From assembly GCA_905250075.1 (NCBI GenBank), contig CAJNOP010000022.1:2195981-2259980 (forward strand): a DNA stretch of 64,000 bases. Reading direction: 5' to 3'. Under the pieces are notes generated by a model. The model did not search any database. It was not told where the DNA came from and was given only the letters and a program-made list of their open reading frames with translations. The stretch comes from Rotaria sp. Silwood1 (lineage: Eukaryota > Rotifera > Eurotatoria > Philodinida > Philodinidae). The position numbers were made by a program, and so were the translations under genes. Shown here piece after piece: positions 39,801 through 53,327 of the stretch. Within the stretch, counting starts at the first letter, position 1. Each line of letters starts with the position of its first letter.

Positions 39801-40073
39801 AGAACAAAAGTAGCTGATCGTTCATTTAATCCAGAATTTAATGAAGAATTTCATTTTCAAATTCCAGAAAAAATAACCGTTAGTGACCTAACAATTGATT
39901 TAATATTTCTTGAAAAATCTACATTACATCAACATCCTATTGTACTTGGTGTATTAACATTATCAAAACATACGGATTGGTTTCCTGTAAGAAAATTTTG
40001 GATTGATGTGGCAGAAAATCCAGATACGAAACTTAAAGATAGATTTTTATTTGAAGGAAGTATTTATGTCTAA
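36860..40073 (+). CDS. C2-domain protein of unknown function, 469 aa
   Basis: Exons: 36860-37816, 39561-39687, 39748-40073 (1410 bases, phases agree). The C-terminal third (about residues 330-469) is a C2-type beta-sandwich: HQLSIHIVKINHLQF, then EIYVEIVFQSPFNIYDIKRT, then DRSFNPEFNEEFHFQIP, then VLGVLTLS and WF. The SFNPEFNEEFHF strand is the most typical C2 feature. Acidic Ca-binding loops are incomplete, so Ca2+ binding is doubtful. Residues about 200-320 may hold a second, degenerate C2-like domain (CDFRLRCVIYV, AELILWSGDW). An acidic run of about eight Glu sits near residue 125. The N-terminal part is helical and no membrane segment is seen, so the protein is probably cytosolic and membrane-recruited. 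The start could instead be the second Met (36953). Resemblance to synaptotagmin-type C2B is weak. AATAAA lies at 40139-40144. Confidence 0.75.
38634..38715. repeat. GC-rich patch in C2-gene intron, possible transposon end
   Basis: This part of the 1.74-kb intron 1 is distinctly GC-rich compared with its surroundings (GGGTAGGCGGCGCGGTCACC). It begins near a CAGAGATGTGCATAGC sequence that looks like a hAT terminus. No partner end or duplication was found in the intron, so this is only a suggestion. Confidence 0.25.
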
Positions 40074-40566
40074 TTGTTTTACAGATAATTTTTTTTTTAT
40101 TAATATTATTTTAAATATTCAAAATCTAATGAATTGTTAATAAATATTAGGATCTACATATATAGTTATTTGGCTATCATAAATTTCTCATAATTGAATT
40201 TCAAAAAAGAAGTTGTCATCACTTACGACATCTGCCAAGACATAGAAGCATTATTTTCACATAAGGCTCAACTTTTTATCTTATTCAAACTATTATAAAA
40301 TGAACTAATCGAAATATTATTTATAGTAAAATAGCAAATTTTCATCTAAAATAAGAATGTCTTTGTTCCCGGTCAAATAAAACAACCAATGAAAATATTT
40401 GTGTTGAATAGAAAATTTTTCGTTGAACTTTGTCACATTGAATGAACTCTATTTTTTAATCATTGAATTAGATGTTGACATTTTCTATATTGTTATCAAA
40501 ATCTATTTTTATTTCTAAATTGTACATTGGTGTAGGATTGTTTTTGTAAGAATAGTTTCTTAAAAT
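40074..40566. other. Intergenic gap between the C2 gene and the kinesin gene
   Basis: 493 bases, AT-rich, containing the C2-gene poly(A) signal and the kinesin 5' region. No coding signal. Confidence 0.6.
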
Positions 40567-43500
40567 ATGGATACAACAGAAACAGGAATTACATCAATAT
40601 GTCTTGACACCACAACTAAAATAGCTAAACGTCGTGAAGCTCCTCCGTTAAATGTTTATTTACGTATTCGTCCATTTATTAGCGATGAACTTGAACGTGG
40701 TGAAAATGAAAAATTAATTGACATTATTGATGAAAAACATATTGCTGTTAAACTTTATCCAACAATTAACAATACTATTCGTACTTTACAAACATCATAT
40801 AATGAATATGAGGTATTTCTTAATACGAATAAAATCGATATGAGTCATTGAAGAAATTAACTTGAAAAATGCTTACTGTGTTTATATTAAATATGAGATT
40901 TTTTAAAAAGATAGCAATTTTCATAGTGTATATAAATCCTTCTATTAATTAATAATTGTTATAAAAAAAAAGTAGAACTTTACTTATATCAAACTTTGAA
41001 ATAACAAAGAATAATTTATTCAATTAACAGTTTTTTATTTAAGGTCACTCAAATATTCAATCATCAATGTAGTCAACAAGAATTATTCGAACAAATTCTT
41101 GCTCAACCTACGAATGATATCTTTACTGGTTCTAATTTACTTCTTTGTACACTTGGTCTTACAAATAGTGGTATGTAGTAGTATTCTACATAGAATTAAG
41201 TTTTTCGAAATCAGATCTTGATAACTGTTATCAATACCTGATCGAAGCTAATCAACATCCGGTAGATATTTTCATAGTTATACTATTTAGTTTCTTCCAT
41301 AAACAGCAACAAAAAAAAGAGATTCACTCAAAGCAAATGATTCATGATTCAGATGATGTCTTTCTACTTCTAAAATTTGATCAATTTCGCTAAGTAGACG
41401 TTTGCTTGTTACTGATGACATTGGAATGAAATGTGATGGCGATCTGTAGATGAATCTTCATTAAAAATGAATTCTTTTAGTAAAATAATATTGTTTTTGT
41501 ACTTTTGTAATTATAAATTGCTCAATCATGGATTCAAGTTGTTTTTCCATCCTATGCTTTAATACGAATAGCAGTTTGAAAAAGTAAAAATATTTCGAAA
41601 TGTTGAAATTTCATCAATTGTCAGGTTGTATTCAAGTATAATTCTATATCCGGACTTATACTCCAGGTATCAGGTATCCGACCAGATTACAGGATATTAG
41701 TATATAGTTTTTTTTTAATATATTCAATTTAATATTTATATTCTAGGTAAGACTCATACAATGTTTGGTACAACTGATGAACCAGGTTTAATACCTAAAT
41801 GTCTTCATCGAATATTTCTTAATGTTGGTTTAAATATTGACGAGAAAGTTTTATTTAAACCTATTGGTCTTGAGAATTTAATGCCAACTATTGATTGTGA
41901 TCTTAGTATTGAAATAGCTGTTCGAAATTATATTTTCAAAGATGAAAAGGTTATATCTTTCTTTTTTTTAAAACAAATGATATAATGATATTTTCTTATT
42001 TTAGTATCGAATGCGTTTACCTAATATAATTCAACAACAAACTAATTTAGAAAATCTTTCTATTGAAGGTAATATAAAATTTATAAGTGATAAATAATAA
42101 TTATTTTTTTTTTATGTAATTAGATGAACATTATTCAATATGGATATCATTTTTTGAATTATATAATGAAAATATTCTTGATTTACTTGTTCAACCAAAA
42201 GATATGAAAATACGTAAAAATCTTCGTCTTATGCAAAATGATCATTCAACAATTATTAAAAATCTTATTCAAATACCTGTATTTGATATAAAAGAAGCTG
42301 AAGATATAATTAAATTTGGTTTAGCTAATCGTTCAACATCAAAAACTACTCTTAATGAAGCATCATCAAGATCACATGCTGTACTTTGTATTACCCTTAT
42401 TACAATAAATGAATTTGATGAAGAACCAATTATGAGTCATATGTGTAAGAAAATCAAAATTTTTTGTCGTTGTTTGTTTTTTGTGTGAAATTCACATTAT
42501 GTTTTTCAAAGACAAATAAAAATGATTATAAGTTTTAAGCCGAGTTTTCGCGGATTATCCTTCTATGAATGGAAAGGCTAGAGAGAGGATAGTAGACGTC
42601 AGACTTCTTCTCCAAAGTTCGTTAACAATAACACTAAGATTTATACTGTTCTAGAACATTTCAAAGCCTTTGTCGAAATTTGAGTAGTTGGAATACGTTT
42701 TTGATTTTGACGCAGAAAAAAATTCACTATTCAAGATATCAAGAACGATGGCTAGTCATTCATTGATGTCTACAGTCGTCATATGGTGAAGATAAAAAGA
42801 TGTGAACTGATCAAGTTATAACTTTGACAAATAATCAATACCAGTGTTTTTGAGTTTATCGAAAAAACAATAGTGCGTTGAGATCTGTTACTTTATGTAT
42901 AATAAATATGTACAAGAGACTTATTTGCCAGGTATATCAATGTTAAGAGTATAATAATGTAAAATTAAGAAAGACAGAATATGAAAACAAAAACTATTCA
43001 AAATGCAGAATAAATATGATAGATTGTTTTTTCTGATGATCGATTATCGTTGGAAAACAATTATAGTCTACTAGAGATTTTTCACTTTACATATTTTGTA
43101 TTAGTATAATAAGACTAAAGAAGTTGCACTGACAAGATTTTTTTTTTCTTCTAATTTTGATTTCTTAATTAGATATTTGTGATTTGGCTGGTAATGAACC
43201 AGTAAATGGTATTGGAAAACAATTAACTGAAACTTGTAATATTAATACATCATTAATGACATTTAAAGATTGTATTCGAATATTAAATGAAAATCAATCA
43301 TCAAAGTAAGAATATATATATATATATATGTGTAATGATGGAAAGTTAAATTAATATAAATGATATTATTTTAAATAGAAAACAAATGCTTGTGCCTTAT
43401 CGAAATAGTGTATTAACAAGTATTTTTCGTCCTTTTTTCGTTGGTCGTGGTCGAACAATTATTTGTTGTAATATTAATCCATGTGCAACATTTATTACAC

Positions 43501-46500
43501 AAACAAATGATTTATTGAAATTTTGTGCACTTGCACAAAAGGTTTTTATTTTAGACATTTATTTTTTTTTGTTCTATTAATATTAATTATTGGTTTCTTT
43601 AATAGACAATTATTGTACCGAATGAACAAAAAATTGGTGGTGCATTAATTCGACAACAACGTAAATCGAAAACTAAAGGTCCAAAACGTCTTGGAAAACA
43701 TAAGGTTTTAAGAGAGAAGAATGGAAAAAATATAAGTCATAATGATGATATTGAAGGTAAGAATATATTCAATTCTTTAATGCAGGTTGAAATTTCGTAT
43801 CAGGTTCGAATTTACTTTAATGAGCGTCATATAAAGTTTTATTGTTATGAATAAATGGTACACTGTGTGGAGTTTAGCTGTATGAGTGTTTCTTAAAACG
43901 TAATGCTAAGCGTTACGAAGTACTTCAACTACTTATAGAAATAAAGCTTCTGTATGGTGATTAATGATGCGAATCTGGGATCCCAACAACATTCCTTTAA
44001 CACTTATTCAATATTCAAAAAGTTTTTCAGTAAATAGATAATAGAGCGATGACGAATGATAACGGAATATTTCTTAAACAAATCTCAATATCTAATCTTT
44101 TTACTTAATACCTGATTTCAAGAGTATATGAAGTATAATAAAACTCTCGATGATATATCTGAGAAATTAAAGATTAAAATATCTCTTCTCGTAAAAACCA
44201 GATCTCCAATCTATTACATGGTATTAAGTAAAGATTTTACAGATAGATTATAGCATACTATTATCACATTTCGAAAACATTTGATTCTTGTTTCTTGCAA
44301 TTTGTCAGAGCAATCAGAATTTTTGTTGTACATATTGAAAACATTGAAGAACTTTTCGTATGTCAAACGTCATTTGATCAATTCAAGAGACGGAGTCAAT
44401 TTTTTACTGGTTTTGAAACTGACCGTTAGCCCTGATGATCCTTGTGACTCTTTTTCAAATAGAATTCCAGTTTCATCAAGTCATGCATGCCTCAAAAAGT
44501 CAACAAAGAACAATTAAAAAAAAGAAGATGGACCCTTTTTGTTGAAGTAGCTGAATGAGGTTGGAGACACCAAAGGCTCCAAAATGATACTAAAATTGCT
44601 ATAACTTTAACCAGAGCTTGTCACCTCCACAACTCTTTCTAATTGGTAGTGAATAGTCACCGCGAGGATATCACTTATTTTTCGAATTTTAAGATTCGAT
44701 GACTATTGCATTCTACTCATTTCTAAGGCAACTAGAGTCCATTGAGTCTGAAAATTTTAGACATAATATAGTCTTCCAGCTTGGAAAAACATCAAGATAC
44801 GAAATCGAAATTTCTTTCTATATAAAAAACTTGTCAGCCTCAATATATTCCCAAATTTCAGCGCAATATCATCTAATAGCTTGAAAATCCTGTTTCAAAG
44901 AGAAAGGTTTTTTTTCCAAGCTAATCACATTAAATAATAATTTTGAACTTTTACTTCAATGTAAAATTGATTTAAGTTTTCCATGGTTTAACATAACGAC
45001 GAGCTTTGTAGTTTACTAGATTTATGATACTTTTGTAAAAGTAATATATTCAAGTTTATTCAAAACTTAATACGAGGAATAGGTTAAAGTGTATATATTG
45101 ACGAAAATATACTTGTAACATTTATCTTTATAGTTATTATAGATTTTTTGTCGTTTTGTAGAACTTGACATACAATTAATTGATGATTTCTCATTGATAA
45201 TTCCAACAAATACAAAATCAGTAAGAATTTCTTTTTCTTTAGAATATTTATTGATTCATTTTTTTTCTAGATAATCTATTGGAAATATTGTACAAACAAA
45301 GCATTAGATTTATTACAAAAACAAGCATCTAATCGACGAACATTTATGATTGAACGACAGTTAGTACAACGAAATATTCTTCTTCTTTTTTTTTTTTTGA
45401 CATGTGTTTCATTTAGTCAAGAAAGAGTACAAACTATAAAATATCTTCTTGATCAACGTCAACAAATAGAAACATTGATCAATGAAAAACAATTAGTAAA
45501 ATTTAAAATTTTTTTATTAATTTTTTATTAATTTTTTTTTAAACAGATATCAAAACAAAATGATGCATTATTAAAAGATCTTCGTCTTGAACAAGATAAA
45601 CATCATCATACTCAACAATTATACAATGATATTATTTTAAATGAAAAACAATATTATCAAAAGTTACTTAAATTAGAAAAACAATATCACGAACAAAATT
45701 TAAATTCTCATGAAGAAATTGATTCATTAAAAAAACAATTAAAAACTCTTCAACAACAATTTGATCGTTTAACAAATGAACATTTAAAAACAATAGAAAA
45801 AATTGACCAAGATAAAAATGAATATCAAGAATGTGAACAACATCTTCAAAATGAAATTCAACGTTTAAAACGTGATCTTGGTCTTGAACTTTATCGTAAA
45901 CAAGATGCAGAAAAAAAAGCACGAATATTTGAAGATAAATTACGTAATGAACAAACACAATATCAAAAAGTTCAATATGATTTTATTAAAATGAAGCATG
46001 ATCTTCAAACATTACAAGTTAAATATGATGCACTACAAATAGAAATAAATGAAATGCATCAATATGAAAAAACAAAACCAATTCCAATTATTCATATGCA
46101 TGATGCTAAAACATCAACAACAACCATTAATGAAATACAATCTACTATTAAACCACAAAAACGTAGTATTCGTGGAAAACGACGTACTCATGAAGAGGTA
46201 ATTTATAGAAAATATACAATAGATATAATAAATAAACGAATAGAAATTTTCCTCTTTAACCTTGAGAAAGTTCAAGAATAGAAACAACAAAATTATAAGT
46301 CTAGCAAAGTTTCAAAAGATATTTAGAATATAAGAATCGTAGTCAAAAGTCATAAAAACTAAATAATTATGTAACACATCAATTTCAAGTAATCCTTTAT
46401 TTATGATATACCAAACTTGCAGAATCCATCCGTGTGTGTATCTACATGTATAGTAGAATAAGATTTTCATTACAGTTCAATTTTAATAATAAAAATTCAA

Positions 46501-47496
46501 AACATTTTTTTCTATATCATTTAACAATTATACAAATGTTTCATTGATTTAGAATCAAGATGAACAAGAGATCAAAAAGCCAAAACGAATTACTCGTAAT
46601 AAATCAACAGCTAGTACGGATACTACTTACACATTTACTCAACAATCTGATGAAATTAATACTAATAATAAAAAATCTAAACCGATTACACGTAATGAAT
46701 CAACAGCAAGTACAAAGAAAAATGTTGCTATATCAATAAAACAAACAAAAAAGAAAGCACAAGTATATTCATTTTTTTGTTTATTTTAATCTTTCAACAG
46801 ACAAACAACCTCTTGTTGTTTAGGTAGATAAAACAGACTCAAAAGTAAAATCGAAAACAACTGGCGCTCGCGGTCGACCTAAAAAGCAAACTATCGAATC
46901 TCCACCTTCACCTCTACCTATTCAACAAGAATCAGATTCACCACTTTATGCTACTATTCAACGAGATACATCACTTGATAGAGCATCATTTGCTACTGTT
47001 GCTGTTAATTCGTCAACAATGCAAGCAACTCCATCGAATAATAAAGTTACTAAAACTCCTAAACCATCAACATTTAAACGCATTCAATCCTTTTTTCGAG
47101 TCACTCCAAGTATGTATTTTAAATGAATAAAAAAAAAATATCACTTCTATCTTCGGAATTTTCAGCATCAACAAATTCAACAAGAGTTAATCGAGTTGTA
47201 CAAGTTAAAAGTACCGTTGTAGCATTTGGTTCATCAACACCAACCAATCGTTTACCTCCATCAATAGTTAAAACACCAGGGCCAACTGTTTTACCAACTC
47301 CGAATGCATCCCATGTACAGAATATTTCAACACCAAAATCAAAATATAATCTTCGTACGCGTCTTTTTAACAATCCGGTCTCTAAAGATGAAGCTGAGGT
47401 AAAAAAATATCTAAACGGAAAAAGAAAGTTATTTTATTAATTTCAAATTTTTAGAGCAAATCTCAAACCACAAAAAAGTTACGAACACGCAAATAA
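40567..47496 (+). CDS. Kinesin-6 (KIF20/MKLP2-like) motor protein, about 1037 aa
   Basis: Microtubule plus-end motor of the kinesin-6 class, which acts in the anaphase midzone and cytokinesis. Exons: 40567-40812, 41044-41170, 41747-41949, 42005-42068, 42124-42444, 43173-43305, 43379-43541, 43606-43756, 45162-45220, 45271-45495, 45547-46197, 46553-46762, 46824-47109, 47166-47398, 47455-47496 (3114 bases, phases agree). Motor domain (residues about 25-420): LNVYLRIRPF; P-loop GLTNSGKT (120-127); a roughly 60-residue insertion before YSIWISFFELYNENILDLL, typical of kinesin-6; switch I ASSRSHA; switch II DLAGNE (324-329, usual DLAGSE); NINTSL; VPYRNSVLT; CCNINPC. A long Gln/Lys/Glu-rich coiled coil (about 500-780) follows. 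The tail is basic and Ser/Thr/Pro-rich with an AT-hook-like GARGRPKKQ and several TPxP sites. Exon 10 reads through a T-rich stretch (about 45379-45415) that puts a hydrophobic patch into the coiled coil. AATAAA lies at 47618-47623. Confidence 0.9.
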
Positions 47497-50400
47497 ATCA
47501 AATGTTAGATATCCATATTGATGTCTTGTATATATATATATATAAATTGTTCATAATTCTATCTATCTTATTTTTATGTCAGTTCTGCATAAATTGTATT
47601 TTTTGTTGTAGACAAAAAATAAATATTGCGTCTTAAATTCTTAGCATGTATAGATATGTATCTTATTTTCTTTTTTTGTAGTAACAAATAAACATCGCAC
47701 ATGCTAAAGAAAGCAAAACTAATGTTCATATCGATTCATTATAACACTAACAATTTTTAATTGGAGAATTTTGTAGAGTTTCATTTTCTTCAATGTTTCT
47801 TACAACATATAATTCAACTATCTGTTTATTTCTTTGTCATAGATGATTCATAATGAATATCATATCATCAATAGCTTCGTACTACTCAAGTCCAAACTTG
47901 AAAAAATCATATTTATAAAACAATCTATTTTTTTTTTAAATTTCATCAACATAAAAATATATATTGATTGATCCAATTGTATTAGTTCTACTTACAGTTC
48001 TTAGATTGATCATTGTTTCTTGTACAACATATATAAAATCATCTCGAAAGTCATACTCTTATCTAATGATGATAGGCTGTTTATTACGCCAACTATCATA
48101 TATTTTGAAGACAGTCATTTTTATTTTATTATCTATTATTTAAATACAAAAAATGTTGGTATTAACAAATCAAATTTTTAGGAGATTTAGTACTGCGATT
48201 CATTTGATTTCACTGATAAACAAGATATAAATTTTAACCAGCATGATTGTTAAAATATGATGAGTTAATACCAATCATTATTGTTTTAATAAGAAGCTTT
48301 CTTAATGAATGAATAATAATGTTGTTTTGCAGACAAAAAACTGTAAGATGAAAAAGTTAATGATAAGTTCGTTCAAATTGGTTTAATATAATTGTAAAAA
48401 GTATAAAAGGCCATGTTCACCCAAAATGAATATAATCTATGCTGTAGATCGGTAACCGGTAAGGTGCTACATAAAATGAATGCATGTCGACTCATCTTTT
48501 ATGTAATATGATGCTATAGTATTTGAAGAAAATAAAATGATAAATAATGATTTACATCGATAGTAACGAATATTTTCTTGAGTTACTAAAAAAAAAAAAA
48601 CAAACATCAAATGATTTCAATTGATATATGTGTAACTCAAATCTAATATTTTACATGTTTAAATGCAAAATAAATTTAGAAAAAATAAAGCGTTATTCAA
48701 TTACCTAACAACGATTATATTGATTTCCTAGTGAATGCTGATTCACTTAGAATTGCTGAATTTTAATTGATTCGTATGGAAATTATTTTTTTTACATAAC
48801 TTCATAAACTAATTTCTTATTGGCTACATTAAGCAAGGTATGTAAAGCATACCTTTTTAGACATTTACGAAAGCGACATCGTAAGATTTTATCATTTCGA
48901 AATATTCATTGGCAAGCGTATTCAGTTTTTAATTTTCTGAAGTTAATTTTTGTTTGTTTTCATACAGTACGAATACTTAGTTTGTCAATGATTGAATGTT
49001 TCAATTTTTTTCAAAATCAATTCGAAAACCATTCTTATTATTTATATTCGTGTATATATGTTATCGTTTCGATATAAAAGATCTAATGGAATAAAATAAT
49101 GATACTCCAGAGGTATAATTGAATATCTACTTGATGATCATGCTTTTCAATAGTTGACAAGAAAAAGTTAAGAAACGATATAATTAATCGAAATAAAATC
49201 ATATTACACCAATTATTTTATTGTTTTCGTCCTATATATATTAGCAAATAAGACGAAATAAACGTCTGATATGTAAAAGTTATTCTCTACAATTATTAAT
49301 GGTTCAATTTGATGCATAGAAAACATGAATTATCGTAGTGTCATACCTACTCTTTATGTATTGCAATTTGCATGGTTTACTGTTGAGAATAAACAGATTG
49401 GTTACTTTTACTTTTTTTTATTCCTTCTATCAAGCATAAAATTATCGATTTTCAAAAATGGACTCATTGACTTGATAATCAAAAGTTAATTTCAGAATGA
49501 GTTTAATCTTCAACCCATGTGGCATGTTTATTCGTACTACCGCTAGTAGGATTTACGACTTTCGAATGTAGTTATAAACGATTGCACAAAGTATTTTCTA
49601 CTCAAATTTGAATCATTTATTCGAAAAACTTCAAATTAAACAAGACGAAAAGAGTTTCAAAATATGTTTTACTAGTCAAAATGGAAGAAACCTCCAGTAT
49701 CGCGCGCATTATATGTGAAGAGCCTTGTCTACTCATCATTAAAAACAACGAACTTGTTTTGCATTAGTGTTTGTCCTTTCGTCATTTCGTAACTAATTAG
49801 GGCGATGATTCTGGCTTCCGAGAACAAGCAGATTTCTGGTTAAAAATTCTTCGGGTTTTTTTCCGGTGACTTATGGTCATTTTGAATTGAAAATAATAGT
49901 AAGATGACTGAAGACAACAGGAAAAATCAAGAGATTTTATAGTCTGGAATACTGTCTCCATGCTCTGTTGATTTGTAGCGTTTGTCGATCGAAATCAGTC
50001 CGTATACGTTCATCTAGGTATTAGAGTCACTATATTGGCAAGTTCTACCATTGTATCATCTTTATATATGGATGAGATGTGGATATGAATTAAGTCTCCT
50101 CCACATGGACACTAACACCCACAACTACACGCACGAGTGAAAATTTTTCTTTGATATTATCTCATATGGAGGATTATCTAAAAGAAAGCATCTATCGAGT
50201 TTCTTTCGACGTTGAATTAGTTTTAGTTTTGTTTTATCAAAAAACAAATCATAATAGTACTCAATAAGATCAATCCTTCGTTGTAGTATGAAATATTTAA
50301 ACCAACTATTTGAATGCATTATGTAATAAATTGACTATGACTATGAATTTACTTGGCTTGCTGAGAATATACCTTACCCTCACATATATTTTGTTGGTTC

Positions 50401-51684
50401 ATACTAATAAATATTCTATACTCCATGCTACATTCCAAAACAAATATATTGACCACTAGCTTAAGTTAGATTATATACTTAAATTAAGCACACCCTATTC
50501 TCGCTCTTGAGATACGCTACAAGCCAACATAAATTGAATAAAATGTTCGATGTCATATTATTGGTTTTGCAAGTGTTAATAACTTATTGAGTAAATTCAC
50601 TCTCTTTCGAAAATTGATCAGATCAAACTTAATAGTAGCATAGCTTTACATATTTCTTATGATTATGTTCATTTCTACTGCGTTGCTCTTTTACCTAAAT
50701 ATAATGATTGTGAGTCACATCCTTATCTTCGCTATTATATCATTCGATACGAGATTGAACAACAGATGATAATGTGAAAAATTCAATCATTCAATATTGT
50801 TACAGTGACATCATCCAACTGCTCACTCTGTACGGAACAATTTATTCTGCAAATTTATCGAATTATTGCAAGATAGAGTATAACTAAAGTAGATTAGGTT
50901 GATTTTTAGAGCAAAAAAATTGATACAGGTAATATTTCGTCTACCGTTAAATATTTAAAAACAAAAGTAATATGTCAATAAGCATGTTTTAAAAGTAAAT
51001 TTTGTATCATAAACATCAATAATAAATTCAATGGTTTTATGATTATTCTATTTTGAAAAGCGATCCCAAGTATTTATGGCAAGCTTATATATCAGGAACA
51101 ACTAATCATCAGATTGCTATTCTTTATCATGATGAACCTTTCTCTAGACAATTAAGTGTATATTCTCTTCTCACGCCAAATGTATTTTTAGCCTTTCTCT
51201 TTTAATTTAGTCCTCATATTTATACTTTGGAATTTTCAGGCAAGACTTTTAGTACAATTGTGATTAGTACGAATCATTTGAACATTTGTTACGCCGGCAA
51301 TATCATTCTCTATTAGCATAGTTTCAATATCAAAACCAAGAAATTTTGTTGAAATTTTCATTGGTTTCGGTCAAATGAGAGAACTTCCCTGAGGATATTA
51401 ATATGAAAAGATTCCACATCAAGTTTCACTTTTCTTTGTAATTTAAATTTAGTATGAAAATTGTTATGCTTTTTATCTTGAAAGTTGTCCTAAAATTCTG
51501 ATGAATGTCTTGCTTTCGGTTTTTTTACGAAAATTTGAAAAAAAAGCCTTTTCTAAATAATTCAATGATTTGTATTAACCTTGAAGGCTCCAATATATTG
51601 TCTTCTTATGGAGTAAAGTCTTCCAGGTATACATACTACGCTTATTTAACATAATGAGTAAAGACCAACTTGAGGTTATAAGCT
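47497..51684. other. Gene-poor intergenic DNA
   Basis: About 4.2 kb downstream of the kinesin gene. The only feature is the kinesin 3' end. Open frames (such as 48820-49077) are Phe/Tyr/Leu-rich AT-driven translations without motifs. A short frame near 51063-51205 (+, starting DPKYLWQAYISGTTNHQIAI) is somewhat more protein-like but isolated. Confidence 0.55.
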
Positions 51685-51788
51685 AAGAGATCATGTCCAT
51701 CCCCATGGCTTCACTGTCACCAATGCTCTCANNNNNNNNNNAAGAGATCATGTCCATCCCCATGGCTTCACTGTCACCAATGCTCTCA
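51685..51788. other. Assembly gap (10 N) flanked by identical 47-base copies
   Basis: Ten N at 51732-51741 are bounded by exactly the same 47 bases: 51685-51731 and 51742-51788. Both begin AAGAGATCATGTCCATCCCC and end CACCAATGCTCTCA. Such symmetry is what unmerged overlapping contig ends look like, so the true genome probably has a single copy and no gap. Confidence 0.9.
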
Positions 51789-53327
51789 AAAGTATAGTAT
51801 ATCGTGAATTATGTCACCCAATTTGTAGTAGTCTTTCGTGTGAATTTCATTATCCTAGATGACCTTGATAGAAAATTCTAATATTTTGGATTTATAGATT
51901 AATAACCATTTGCTACTGAATGAACAAGAAAAGTAGATATCGGTCTTTTTAAAGACAATGTGACACGAAGCCGATACTCGATTGACTTCAAAAATATTTA
52001 TTGGTTCCACAAGAATTCATTAATTGCGTAGTCGATACTACTATGATTGTCAGAAAGCGTTATATTAAAGTATCAATTTCGAAAAAAAATAATCTAATGC
52101 TAACTGTATTATTATTCAGTAGTAATAAGTTAATGCTAATACAGTGAGCATGATATAAGTTTTTTTTCTAAACAAATATCAATCTATTAATTTTCAATGT
52201 TCCTATCAATTCTCATGTGTTAGAACAAGTATTAGTTGATACTCATATTAATGCTAGCCTACCACTTCTATCTACAATTGTGTTGTTTTAAATTATTTTT
52301 GTCGCATAATAGTCTGACTTATTGTCTTATCCCATTTACGTCATTGATCTTTTGTTTATTTTTATATTCAGATCATGTTCGTTACACACAAAAGAACATT
52401 TAAACAAATACACAAACTTTCATCTCTTGCAGACAAATTATGATGTCGGATATGTCTCGTGCTACTTACCATGCTTGCTGCTATTGTGACACATCGTAAA
52501 ACAATGGAAGATCAAGATCTTGGTGTAGACTCAATTACTAGAATAGTCCTATTTGAAAAGTTGAAGAAGTTAGCTGTATTTTAAATAATTGGATAGTTCT
52601 TGAGTTCTACTGTTTAGTAATAAATATTATTCATTTGAATGAACTACGAAGCGATTTTACGATTTCTACGAATCATTGCGCGATCCAATTAAGTATGGGA
52701 TATTTTAGGCCCACGAAAAAACCCGGTTGGCATATGCGTGGTTCAAGTTTGTTCGTTGACTCATGGAGTTAATAGGATGTCAAAGGATAGTCATATGCAT
52801 CCATGGATTCCATTGCAGACCATGATCCACTTGGCACATGTCTCGGTTTTAGAAGCAGTATCTCATTATATAGTCGGTTACTCTACTTCTGTATCATCAT
52901 CGATAATTAAAAGACGATATTCGATAAGGTTACTATTCAACGCATGCTATCTTCAAGAAATAACAGTATGGCAATAACAAAGTCAGTATGAGCTACAAAT
53001 CAAACGTACCCATCTCCTTGAAATGACTTTCAAGTTTTGACCTCATACTTCTCAGAGTCTAGAATGTTTTCAAAATTAAAATTTTTAAAATTGGCCTGGA
53101 ACAAGTTACACTCATTGGACCCAAACTTGCTTGTCCTTAGGCTGCATTATTCTGAAATATCATATGAAGGTTTAGACTGAAAGGTCGGACTTGAGAACGA
53201 AGATATTCTCTATTCCTTCTTGTACACACCTCACACTCACACCCACACCCTTCTCAGTTCAAAACGTTATCGAAAAATCATTTTCTTTATTTTTCTTTCG
53301 TAAAAAAGCGATTTTTTTCTATCAAGA
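51789..53327. other. Gene-poor intergenic DNA upstream of the nuclease 3' end
   Basis: AT-rich with no supported coding region. The 79-residue open frame at 52738-52977 lacks recognisable features. The poly(A) signal of the minus-strand nuclease lies at 53286-53291. Confidence 0.55.

Noticed and set aside
45668-45958. 96-residue minus-strand open frame within the kinesin gene
   Set aside because: It is the antisense shadow of the CAA/GAA-rich coiled-coil exon at 45547-46197.
47119-47373. Minus-strand frame of 84 residues at the kinesin tail
   Set aside because: Antisense of exon 47166-47398, whose phase is fixed by both splice junctions.
51063-51205. Protein-like frame starting DPKYLWQAYISGTTNHQIAI
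   Set aside because: Isolated, no recognised family and no consistent flanking exons; kept only as a note.
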